DNA of 18,908 bases from NCBI GenBank assembly GCA_024405235.1, contig JAKSPA010000005.1, forward strand, positions 1-18,908, in the 5' to 3' direction. Below the pieces are notes generated by a model that saw only the letters and a program-made list of their open reading frames with translations, ran no database searches and was not told where the DNA came from. The position numbers and the translations under genes are program-made. Below, one piece after another: positions 5,996-12,854 of the stretch; position 1 is the first letter of the stretch, and every line of letters starts with the position of its first letter. The stretch comes from Lentisphaeria bacterium. GTDB taxonomy: Bacteria; Verrucomicrobiota; Lentisphaeria; Oligosphaerales; Oligosphaeraceae.

Positions 5996-7513
5996 CTATC
6001 TGCCTTCAAGGGTAAATAGCGTCCTGTGCTCTATGACAGGAGGAGCCGACAGGGCTGCGTCCTGCGGCAAACCCTGCAGTTGCAGGATGCTTCTTGCTTC
6101 GTTCTCGGTGCGTGCGAAGACCGCAATGTCGTAATGGAGGTTGCGGACGGTCTCGAGAGATTGCAATTTGATGTTTCCAGGCATGTAGGGAGGAACGTCA
6201 AAGGCGTTGTTCGTAGCCGCACCGCCGTAAATCTGCCAGTAGAATGAGAATGCGGGAACATCGCTCGCGTTTACAAGTATCAGCCGTCGTTGCGTGTCAT
6301 TCGTCAATCTTGACATGTTGAGCGAGCATGGGTTGTTGCCGCGATAGTATTGCTGAAGGAGATTCTGCGGGAGAATCTCGCGCGTGTCCAGTTGCCGTGC
6401 GGTGAGAAGGTCGCCGAGAATGCCGATGATGAGGCCTGGCAGCAACGTCAGAATCGCGAGTTTCTTGAACTGCATCGCCGAAAGCCGCTCGCTCGATTTG
6501 ACCGTCAGAGCGGCTGCGAAGGTCAGCATTGGCAGAAGCGGCAGGAAAACGCGCGGAAATGGCGCGCGGTTTACAGGAGAGGGGACAAGCAGGACCGCCG
6601 TCGCTGCAATGACGACTCCCCAAAATAGATTCCCTGCAAGCGGAGCTTTTGGATTTTTGGAGAGCAAGGCCTTTGCAAGCGGCCAGATGAATATCGAAAG
6701 ATGAAGCGCAAATGCAAGCAGGAGATGGCCTGCGACCAGCAGTGAACTCTCCCAGCCGCCTGATTCGGCGCGTGCACGCTGAAATTCAGCCCAGAGGGTT
6801 CCGTAGTAAAGCACTCCGAGCAAGGCGCCTGCGATTGCAGGAGCGGCAGTGACGAAGCCGTTCTGAAGTTGCTTGAGAAACGTCTGCGGCGTCTTGGAGG
6901 CCTTCGTGAGGACATTCAGCCCTGTCGAGGCGACCAAGGCCGCGGGAAGCATGGCAGCGGATGGCATTACGAGCGGCAGGGCGAGAGAGGATAGAAACAG
7001 CGCTGTGAAATTCCGCCATGTGGCCTTTTCAAAACGATGCATGAGCGCCGTGACGGCACATGTCGATAGGAGCATGGCAAGAGAATAGCCACGCATTTGA
7101 TAGGCGAACGCGGCGAAGACCGGACTGGCCGCCATCAGCAGGCCTGTGCAGAACGCCACTTTTTCGCCTAGCCATTTCCTCCACTGCAAATAGGCGACCA
7201 GAAGCGTGCCGATGCCGCAAAGAATGGCTGGAATGCGCAAGGCGAATTCGCTGCCAAGCGCCAATGGGCAGAGGCGTGTCCACAGCCATTCGATTGCGTT
7301 GGCCAGAAAGTGGTTGTTGGCGATGCAGTAGTCTCTGAATATTCCCGCGATATTTTCGTGTTTGAGGACGAACAGCTGCAGCGAAAGCACTTCGTCGTAC
7401 CATAATTCCGCCGTCGCCCATGAGATGATTCTCAGCAGGAAGAATGCGATCAGCAGAAGCGGCAGGAAATTCCGCCGCTCCTTCGTGGTTTGATTGTCGT
7501 CGCCCTTTTTCAT
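5996..7513 (-). CDS. Multi-pass GT-C glycosyltransferase (GT39/ArnT-like)
   Basis: The 505-residue protein is very hydrophobic, with about ten or more membrane segments starting at residues 16-34. It has the GT-C fold signature of lipid-linked sugar transferases of the PMT/ArnT type: an acidic motif LWYDE at 37-41 just after the first helix, IANNHFLANAIEWLW at 64-78, RIPAILCG at 93-100 and MRGYSLAMLL at 140-149. Such enzymes take a sugar from a polyprenyl-phosphate donor outside the inner membrane and add it to a protein, lipid or polysaccharide. The final 100 or so residues are polar and probably form the periplasmic C-terminal domain. The acceptor cannot be read. The ATG overlaps the stop of the PhnP-like gene by 4 bases (ATGA), so translation is coupled. 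Confidence 0.8.
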   Translation of the reverse strand: MKKGDDNQTTKERRNFLPLLLIAFFLLRIISWATAELWYDEVLSLQLFVLKHENIAGIFRDYCIANNHFLANAIEWLWTRLCPLALGSEFALRIPAILCGIGTLLVAYLQWRKWLGEKVAFCTGLLMAASPVFAAFAYQMRGYSLAMLLSTCAVTALMHRFEKATWRNFTALFLSSLALPLVMPSAAMLPAALVASTGLNVLTKASKTPQTFLKQLQNGFVTAAPAIAGALLGVLYYGTLWAEFQRARAESGGWESSLLVAGHLLLAFALHLSIFIWPLAKALLSKNPKAPLAGNLFWGVVIAATAVLLVPSPVNRAPFPRVFLPLLPMLTFAAALTVKSSERLSAMQFKKLAILTLLPGLIIGILGDLLTARQLDTREILPQNLLQQYYRGNNPCSLNMSRLTNDTQRRLILVNASDVPAFSFYWQIYGGAATNNAFDVPPYMPGNIKLQSLETVRNLHYDIAVFARTENEARSILQLQGLPQDAALSAPPVIEHRTLFTLEGR

Positions 7514-8298
7514 ACTTCGAAATCAAAAGAGAGGCCGTCGTATGCCAGAGTGCATCCTTCAGCGACATTGTGCTGGTCGCGTTCGTAAAGAATGTCGTGA
7601 GTCAGATGCGTGAGCCATCCGCGCTTCGCGCCGATCTTCTTGAATTCGCGTTCTGCTTGAATAATGTTGAAGTGCGTTGGATGCTCCTTCCAGCGCAGCG
7701 CGTCGAGCACCACGTCCGTGACGCCATCCAGAAGCGCGTACGTCTCGTCTGGAATTCTGCTGCAGTCGCAGACGTATGCGAATGAACCGATGCGGTAGCC
7801 GTAGGTCGGCGCGCGTCCGTGGAAGAGCGGTAGCGGAATCACCGTGATGCCGTTTATGTCGAATGGTTCGGTGACTTCGCGGTAGTCAAGCTGCGGAATG
7901 CTCCAGCGCAAAGTGCCGTTCGGCGCGATTTTCAGTTCGTCGACGTATCCGAAACGCTGATGGACGACCTTCAGATTCGCAGGCGAAGAGTAGAACGGAA
8001 GTTCTTCGCGCGAGTGGACGGTGAGTCCCTGCAAGTCGTCCAGACCATCGAGATGGTCGCAGTGCGGATGCGTCAGAAGCACTGCATCCAGTCTCGTCAC
8101 ATTTTCGCGCAGGAGCTGCGCGCGCAGATCGGGACCGCAATCGATCAGAATCCTTGTCTTTCCTATGGTCACAAGGCCTGACGAGCGCGTGTGTTTGTTT
8201 CGTGGGTCGGTTGAACGGCATACTTCGCAGTCGCAGCATAGCATTGGAACGCCGCGGCTTGTTCCGGAACCCATGAATGTGAATGTGCCTTTGGACAT
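7510..8298 (-). CDS. PhnP-like MBL-fold metallo-hydrolase
   Basis: The 262-residue protein is a metallo-beta-lactamase-fold phosphodiesterase of the PhnP/cyclic phosphate type. It begins FTFMGSGTSRGVPMLCCDC, with the GTSxGVP loop at 12-18 and a cysteine cluster (C21, C22, C24, C27) matching the structural zinc site of PhnP. The two-metal site is shown by THPHCDHLDGLDD at 76-88 (H77, H79, D81, H82), H160, D178 and LTHLTHD at 229-235. H209 in HPTHFN is a further conserved position. E. coli PhnP opens cyclic ribose phosphates in phosphonate breakdown. No phn genes lie nearby, so the substrate here may differ, and related proteins are common as stand-alone genes. A strong Shine-Dalgarno sequence precedes it, and it overlaps the upstream gene by one base and the downstream gene by four. 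Confidence 0.88.
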   Translation of the reverse strand: MSKGTFTFMGSGTSRGVPMLCCDCEVCRSTDPRNKHTRSSGLVTIGKTRILIDCGPDLRAQLLRENVTRLDAVLLTHPHCDHLDGLDDLQGLTVHSREELPFYSSPANLKVVHQRFGYVDELKIAPNGTLRWSIPQLDYREVTEPFDINGITVIPLPLFHGRAPTYGYRIGSFAYVCDCSRIPDETYALLDGVTDVVLDALRWKEHPTHFNIIQAEREFKKIGAKRGWLTHLTHDILYERDQHNVAEGCTLAYDGLSFDFEV

Positions 8299-8726
8299 CA
8301 GCGATTATCCTCCTGTAGCTTCGTAAGCGATTGTCGCAGGATCAGATTTTCCGTGTTAAGACGTGAAATCCAACTCTCCAGTTCGGAATTCCTGCGTTTC
8401 AGAAGCTGTAGTTGAGTCTCAAGGTCCTGGTTCTTTGCGCCAGTGGAGGATATGCATCCGGATTGGAGCATGTATTCGTCTCGGCAGGACGTCAATTCGA
8501 TTTTTGCGATCGCGGCAGTCGCTTCGTCAAGAGTTCCATCATCGAGAGCCTGTTCGTAGTGCCAAATGGTCAGTGCCAGATCATCTGGAGAGCTCTTGCA
8601 GGCCTGTGCTGCGGAGAAATGTTCTTCCGCCGAATAGTCGTGTATGTCCCGCTGGTCGCATGAGACGCAGAAAAGGCTCTTCATCGCGAGTGCCGCCAAA
8701 AAAGAAATTCGGATTTTTTTCAACAT
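8298..8726 (-). CDS. Small exported protein, putative lipoprotein with C-terminal coiled coil
   Basis: I do not recognise a family. The 142-residue protein starts with a short basic stretch (MLKKIRIS) and a hydrophobic segment (residues 9-21) ending in LFCVSC, so it is probably exported. C23 could be lipidated, but the -3 position is C rather than L/V/I, so the lipobox is atypical and a normal signal peptide is the alternative. Residues 30-90 look helical (the WHYEQALDDGTLDEATAAIA stretch resembles a tetratricopeptide-type helix pair), and 98-142 form a strongly predicted coiled coil (LETQLQLLKRRNSELESWIS). Five cysteines at 20, 23, 43, 81 and 91 are many for its size. It lies 27 bases after lplA and overlaps the PhnP-like gene by one base, so it is likely co-transcribed and coupled. 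Confidence 0.65.
   Translation of the reverse strand: MLKKIRISFLAALAMKSLFCVSCDQRDIHDYSAEEHFSAAQACKSSPDDLALTIWHYEQALDDGTLDEATAAIAKIELTSCRDEYMLQSGCISSTGAKNQDLETQLQLLKRRNSELESWISRLNTENLILRQSLTKLQEDNR
8309..8314 (-). promoter_or_regulatory. Strong ribosome binding site of the PhnP-like gene
   Basis: A full AGGAGG on the minus strand, 10 bases before the ATG at 8298, lies inside the codons for the last residues of the upstream gene. It shows the organism uses Shine-Dalgarno initiation, although many genes in this block have weak or no visible sites. Confidence 0.65.
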
Positions 8727-8753
8727 GTCTGAGGTGTTAGTTTGCGCTGAAAA

Positions 8754-9755
8754 TCATTGTTCCACGGTAAGCAGTTCAGCCAGAATATCTGCGGAGATTC
8801 CCGCAATCCATTCCGTCAGGGGAAGTGCAGAGAGCGTTTTCAGAAGGTTTTCGCTGTTTGGAGAAAGGCCATTGATTTTCGCAACCAGTTCTTCGACTGG
8901 ACGCGATCCGAAGAAGTCTCCCGTAAAGCGCAGATCGGCGATTCGATTTTCGCCGACATTGAAATCCGCATGGATGGAGCCGCCTGCGAAGCGCGTCTTC
9001 TTGTGGACCTGGTATGCGATGGATGAGCCGTAGTTCCACTCCCACGTGCGGTATTTCGCATTCGCCAGCGCTTCTGCTTCCACCGCCAGACCGTCGGGAA
9101 TCTGCTGAAAGCATTCGCCTCCGAAGAAGACGGCTGTGGTGCTCAGAAGGTGCCGCGTGAATTCGCTCATCGTCATGGATGCCTTGTCTTCAGGAAGCAT
9201 CTCTTTTATGTTGCCCACGCGTGCGCGGACGGACTTTATGCCCTTCGAGATGATTTTGTCGGGATCCGGCTTGAGCGCCTGCGAGAGTATTTCAAGATCG
9301 GTGTCGAATAGTAGCGTTCCATGGAAGAGCGTGTGGTCTTTTGGGACGCTTCGTGCGCAGCCAGAGACCTTCAGGCCATTTGCCAGAATGTCGTTCCTTC
9401 CTGAAAATTCAGCATTGATGCCAAGCGCCTTCAGCGCATTGACAATAGGCGCCGTGAAGTGCGCCGCGGAATCTGCGCCCCATTCGCGCCGCAGCGAAAT
9501 GACGCTGTAGTTGATATTGCCGAGATCATGATATACCGCGCCGCCGCCCGTGATTCTCCTGACCACGCGAATGCCGCGGCGCTTGACGAAATCGCCGTCG
9601 ATTTCCGCTGCTGTGTTCTGGTGCCGTCCAATGATGATGGATGGCTCGTTCTGCCAAAGCATGAATACAGGTTCCGTCGCGTTGCACGCCAGCAATTCCT
9701 CCACCGCGAGATTGTAGGTGGGATCGTTTGATTGTAGAAAGTAGAGTCTTGTCAT
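8754..9755 (-). CDS. lplA: Lipoate-protein ligase A family protein
   Basis: LplA activates lipoate with ATP and attaches it to a lysine of the E2 and H proteins of 2-oxoacid dehydrogenases and the glycine cleavage system. The 333-residue protein has the full set of signatures. The lipoate/ATP loop is RRITGGGAVYHDLGNINYS (66-84), the segment with the conserved lysine is GRNDILANGLKVSGCA (119-134, K129), and HGTLLFDTD follows at 145-153. KGIKSVRARVGNI (171-183) closes the catalytic domain. The C-terminal accessory domain is also present, with TWEWNYG (237-243) and GGSIHADFNV (258-267), so it matches the two-domain type that can activate free lipoate. The ATG overlaps the stop of the DUF2400 gene by 4 bases. 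No other lipoate gene is nearby. Confidence 0.93.
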   Translation of the reverse strand: MTRLYFLQSNDPTYNLAVEELLACNATEPVFMLWQNEPSIIIGRHQNTAAEIDGDFVKRRGIRVVRRITGGGAVYHDLGNINYSVISLRREWGADSAAHFTAPIVNALKALGINAEFSGRNDILANGLKVSGCARSVPKDHTLFHGTLLFDTDLEILSQALKPDPDKIISKGIKSVRARVGNIKEMLPEDKASMTMSEFTRHLLSTTAVFFGGECFQQIPDGLAVEAEALANAKYRTWEWNYGSSIAYQVHKKTRFAGGSIHADFNVGENRIADLRFTGDFFGSRPVEELVAKINGLSPNSENLLKTLSALPLTEWIAGISADILAELLTVEQ

Positions 9756-10504
9756 GAATTCACACCGTATCCGAATAGCGCGTAGTCGCCGCGCACTGGA
9801 TCGTCAGGGTAGATTTCCTTAAGCGCTTCGGTTAGTCTTAGCGCATTGCAAAGAGATGCCGTCGCGTTCGGCGGCAGCAGGCCCAATTCCTTCGACATCT
9901 GCACGACATGCACGTCCAGCGGCATTATGAGTTCCGAAGCGGGATACCATGTCCACAGGCCCATGTCGACTTCCGAATTTCCGCGAACCATCCATCTGAG
10001 ATAGAGATTCAGGCGTTTGTTCGCCGTGTCCGAACCATGCGGGACCAGCGGTGCGCATTCAGCGGGAAAGAGCTCCGCCAGAACGCTTGCAAGCCGCCCT
10101 GCCTGATGGTTTGTGGCGCCGCTTTGATGGAGCTGTTTCAGCTGCTCGCCAAGCGTGCCGTGCTCCTGCAGAATTCCGCGCAGCGTCTCGCAGGCGCGCC
10201 GTAGTTGCCTGTATGTGAAAACGCGATAGAAGGAGGCGTCGCTGTCTGGAAAGAAGCAATCGTAGCCTCTGGAGAGAATCCAATTCGCAGGCGATTCGCC
10301 TGCCGCGTCCAGAACGCATCCTACTTTGTTCAGAATGCATGTGCGGCGGCCGAAGGCAAGCGCGGCGGCGAAGAAACCCGCGATTTCAATGTCGCGCGCT
10401 GTTTTGTAGCGGTGCATGAATTGCGACGGATCGTCCTTGAGAAAATCGCTTTTCTCGTATTGCACGGCCCATTCGCGCAGGTGTGTTTGCAGTTCAACGT
10501 CCAT
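9752..10504 (-). CDS. TIGR02757/DUF2400 family protein
   Basis: The 250-residue protein matches the TIGR02757 (DUF2400) family, whose function is not known. Family-like segments are DPSQFMHRYKTARDIEIAGF (25-44), FAAALAFGRR (45-54), LVPHGSDTANKRLNLYLRWM (153-172) and DMGLWTWYPASELIMPLDVH (180-199). The C-terminus is YPDDPVRGDYALFGYGV. The helical arrangement and the LDVH segment recall helix-hairpin-helix DNA glycosylase folds, which is only a suggestion. I chose the ATG at 10504. A longer frame starting at 10615 would run more than 100 bases into the end of the DUF4091 gene with a composition unlike the family. With the 10504 start there is a 4-base gap to the upstream stop, the spacing seen throughout this operon. 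Confidence 0.85.
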   Translation of the reverse strand: MDVELQTHLREWAVQYEKSDFLKDDPSQFMHRYKTARDIEIAGFFAAALAFGRRTCILNKVGCVLDAAGESPANWILSRGYDCFFPDSDASFYRVFTYRQLRRACETLRGILQEHGTLGEQLKQLHQSGATNHQAGRLASVLAELFPAECAPLVPHGSDTANKRLNLYLRWMVRGNSEVDMGLWTWYPASELIMPLDVHVVQMSKELGLLPPNATASLCNALRLTEALKEIYPDDPVRGDYALFGYGVNS

Positions 10505-10508
10505 TCTT

Positions 10509-12854
10509 CTATTGGAAATATTCGTCAAGAAGACGAAGCAGGCGTGCGCGTTTTGCGTAAACCAGCAGCGGGTTGCGCGTCCAGATCGTGTGGGAGGTGA
10601 CGATCGCGTCTTCAACTTTCAATTCGGTCTCTGCGGCGCGGCGCCATGGCACCGGCATTCTGGAGGAGTTCTTCAGGCACTGCTTCAGCAATTCCATGTA
10701 CATCCAGTCGTCCACGCCGTCGCGGATGTATTTCAGGCGAAGAGACGGAATCGGCCCATTGGCGGCAGGATAGACAAGGCGTCCGTCGCCGTTGAATTGA
10801 CCGAAACTTCTGCCCGACCATGGTGGCTGAATCACGGGACCGCCCGAAATCGGAACCTTTATGTCGCCTTTGTGCCTGTCGTCGCCTTTTTCGTCTTCGA
10901 TCCAATTCCAGAAGATGGAAGAGTGGTAGTAGAGGAAGATGTCGTCGTTGTTCAGTTTCTGCGGCATGAAGCCCATGAGCAGTCGCGGCGCCAGCGCAGG
11001 ATATTCCAGCAGATAGTTCGCGTATGGCAGCCATGGCGCGCATGCGACATACCAGCCGACCTTGCGTCCGCGCTCGCGTGCGGCTTTGATGCTTTCGGCG
11101 TTGGCGGAGAAGCTTATCGTGCCTGGAATCCAAATATCGACAAGGTCGTCCAATCCGCTGCCGAGTCCGAATGTGTCGTCGTAGAGCGTCGTGGCGATTG
11201 GAATGCCAGGGCAGGCGCGGCGGACTCTTTCGAGCGACTTGCGTATCAGCGGAAATTTGTCGTGTGTGGCTTCGTCGAATGAGTAGATGTACGCGTGGTC
11301 CAGAAGATCCATTTTCTTGTATTCTTCGTAGATTTCCGCCAGCTTCGCTTCATCTTCGTCCGTGATTTCTCCATTGACGTAGCCTAGATTGAAATATTTG
11401 CCGCCTTGTTCGATGATTCTCTTGTTCATTTGCATGGTGGAGGCATCGCTTCTCGGACCATAGTAGATGTCGTCTGGATTCAGGCGGTTTTCAATGAGAA
11501 GGTCGGCGATCTGGTCCTTGTATTTCGCACGTGCGGAAGCGCTCTCCGGATAGTCTGACAAGGGGCTGAAACTTACGGGAGAGAAGTATGCGGGACCTTT
11601 TTCGAGCTTGAAGTTGTGCACGTTGACGACGAATGGCATGTCCTTGAGACCGCCGTCCCAAGTGATTTCCACGCTGCCTTCGTAACGGCCTGGTTTCTGG
11701 TTCTCAGGAACCTTCACGTCAAGCCACCAAGTCTGGAAGACTCCCTCTTCGATGTCGAAAGGCGTATCGAGATATTCGAGAATCGGATCCGGCCAGTAGC
11801 CGATGTAGTCAATCACGTAGGCGGGGCAGGGGCAGTCGATCAGTCCCACAGGTGAAAGCTTTATGTTCTCCATTGGAAGAACGGTTCCGTTTGCGGAGAC
11901 AGGCGCGGACACGATGACGGCCTTCACGTTCGTCGCTGCGTCTTCGGCATACGCCACCAGTTGAGCGCTCTCGCCCTCTCCGCGAGCCGCGTCGATTGAG
12001 TAGAAATCCGCAGGCGGCGCCAGAAACGCATAGTCTCCGCGGTGGATTTTCTCTTCGGGAAGGCACCAGAGGATTCCTAATCCGCCTTGAGCGATTCCAC
12101 GGAAAATCTCCTTGTCCATCTTCGGGAATTCATCTTTGCAGAAACTCTGGAAATTCGCGAGTTGGTCGATGTCCGGTGCTTCCGGCAGCGATTCGGACAT
12201 GCCTTGTATGGCGCGGTGGTCCTTCGCACGGCTTGTGCCCAACGCTTCAAGACGCCACGACAGCGATTCCTTCAGAGCGGTTGCCGCGGCCTTGTGTTCG
12301 GCGGCCTCCTGGAAGGGATTCTTGAGTTCCAGCTTGACATCGCCGACGTAGAAGGAGAATTCGCGCTTCGGTTTCGCTGAAAAGAGATCGATGAATACAA
12401 CCGAACTTAGATCCCAATCAGCCTGGAGTTCTTCTATGTTCAGTTCGATTGCAGTGCGGCCTGGCCCGAACTTGCGGTCATACCACGACATGTTTCTGCC
12501 GCCGAGCTTGTTCTTCGGCGCGATTTCGATTTCGATCTGACAGCGCTCTGGACAGAACAGTTCAATGCGCAGAGTCTTGGCGCTACGCCAATCCTGCAAT
12601 TCTTCGGGAATCTGCAGACGCGCGGACGGATAGCCCTTGCTTGCTGGAATCTGCACCCATGCGGCAAGGCCAGGCTCGCCGTTCGGCCATGGCTTCAGCG
12701 ATGTCGTGGCGGCTTCGCGCAGCACCCAGAAGTCCGTGATTGACTTTTCGTTGACTGGACTGTAGATGGTGCGCGATGTCGCGAATGACAGCAACGGCAG
12801 AAGCCATAATGCGATCAGCGCTATTTTCGATGTTTTGAGAAATGAGATGCGCAT
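10509..12854 (-). CDS. Secreted DUF4091 / GH123-like glycoside hydrolase
   Basis: The 781-residue protein has a signal peptide (basic MRISFLKTSK, hydrophobic 11-25, likely cleavage near residue 26), so it is exported. The N-terminal third (about 30-180) looks like a beta-sandwich carbohydrate-binding module. From about 365, TWWLDVKVPENQKPGRYEGS (375-394) marks the domain that precedes the barrel in GH123-like enzymes. The barrel follows, with YIYSFDEA (522-529) bearing an adjacent Asp-Glu pair (D527, E528) as in GH123, where the neighbouring acids support substrate-assisted catalysis on N-acetylgalactosamine. The C-terminal DUF4091 part shows DGRLVYP (690-696) and LKYIRDGVDDWMYMELL (707-723). 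The probable role is hydrolysis of a host or environmental glycan, and the substrate is uncertain. Its ATG overlaps the helicase stop by one base (TAATG). Confidence 0.85.
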   Translation of the reverse strand: MRISFLKTSKIALIALWLLPLLSFATSRTIYSPVNEKSITDFWVLREAATTSLKPWPNGEPGLAAWVQIPASKGYPSARLQIPEELQDWRSAKTLRIELFCPERCQIEIEIAPKNKLGGRNMSWYDRKFGPGRTAIELNIEELQADWDLSSVVFIDLFSAKPKREFSFYVGDVKLELKNPFQEAAEHKAAATALKESLSWRLEALGTSRAKDHRAIQGMSESLPEAPDIDQLANFQSFCKDEFPKMDKEIFRGIAQGGLGILWCLPEEKIHRGDYAFLAPPADFYSIDAARGEGESAQLVAYAEDAATNVKAVIVSAPVSANGTVLPMENIKLSPVGLIDCPCPAYVIDYIGYWPDPILEYLDTPFDIEEGVFQTWWLDVKVPENQKPGRYEGSVEITWDGGLKDMPFVVNVHNFKLEKGPAYFSPVSFSPLSDYPESASARAKYKDQIADLLIENRLNPDDIYYGPRSDASTMQMNKRIIEQGGKYFNLGYVNGEITDEDEAKLAEIYEEYKKMDLLDHAYIYSFDEATHDKFPLIRKSLERVRRACPGIPIATTLYDDTFGLGSGLDDLVDIWIPGTISFSANAESIKAARERGRKVGWYVACAPWLPYANYLLEYPALAPRLLMGFMPQKLNNDDIFLYYHSSIFWNWIEDEKGDDRHKGDIKVPISGGPVIQPPWSGRSFGQFNGDGRLVYPAANGPIPSLRLKYIRDGVDDWMYMELLKQCLKNSSRMPVPWRRAAETELKVEDAIVTSHTIWTRNPLLVYAKRARLLRLLDEYFQ

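Noticed and set aside
10505..10615. N-terminal extension of the DUF2400 frame
   Set aside because: It would overlap the end of the DUF4091 gene by over 100 bases; the family-like sequence begins at the ATG at 10504.
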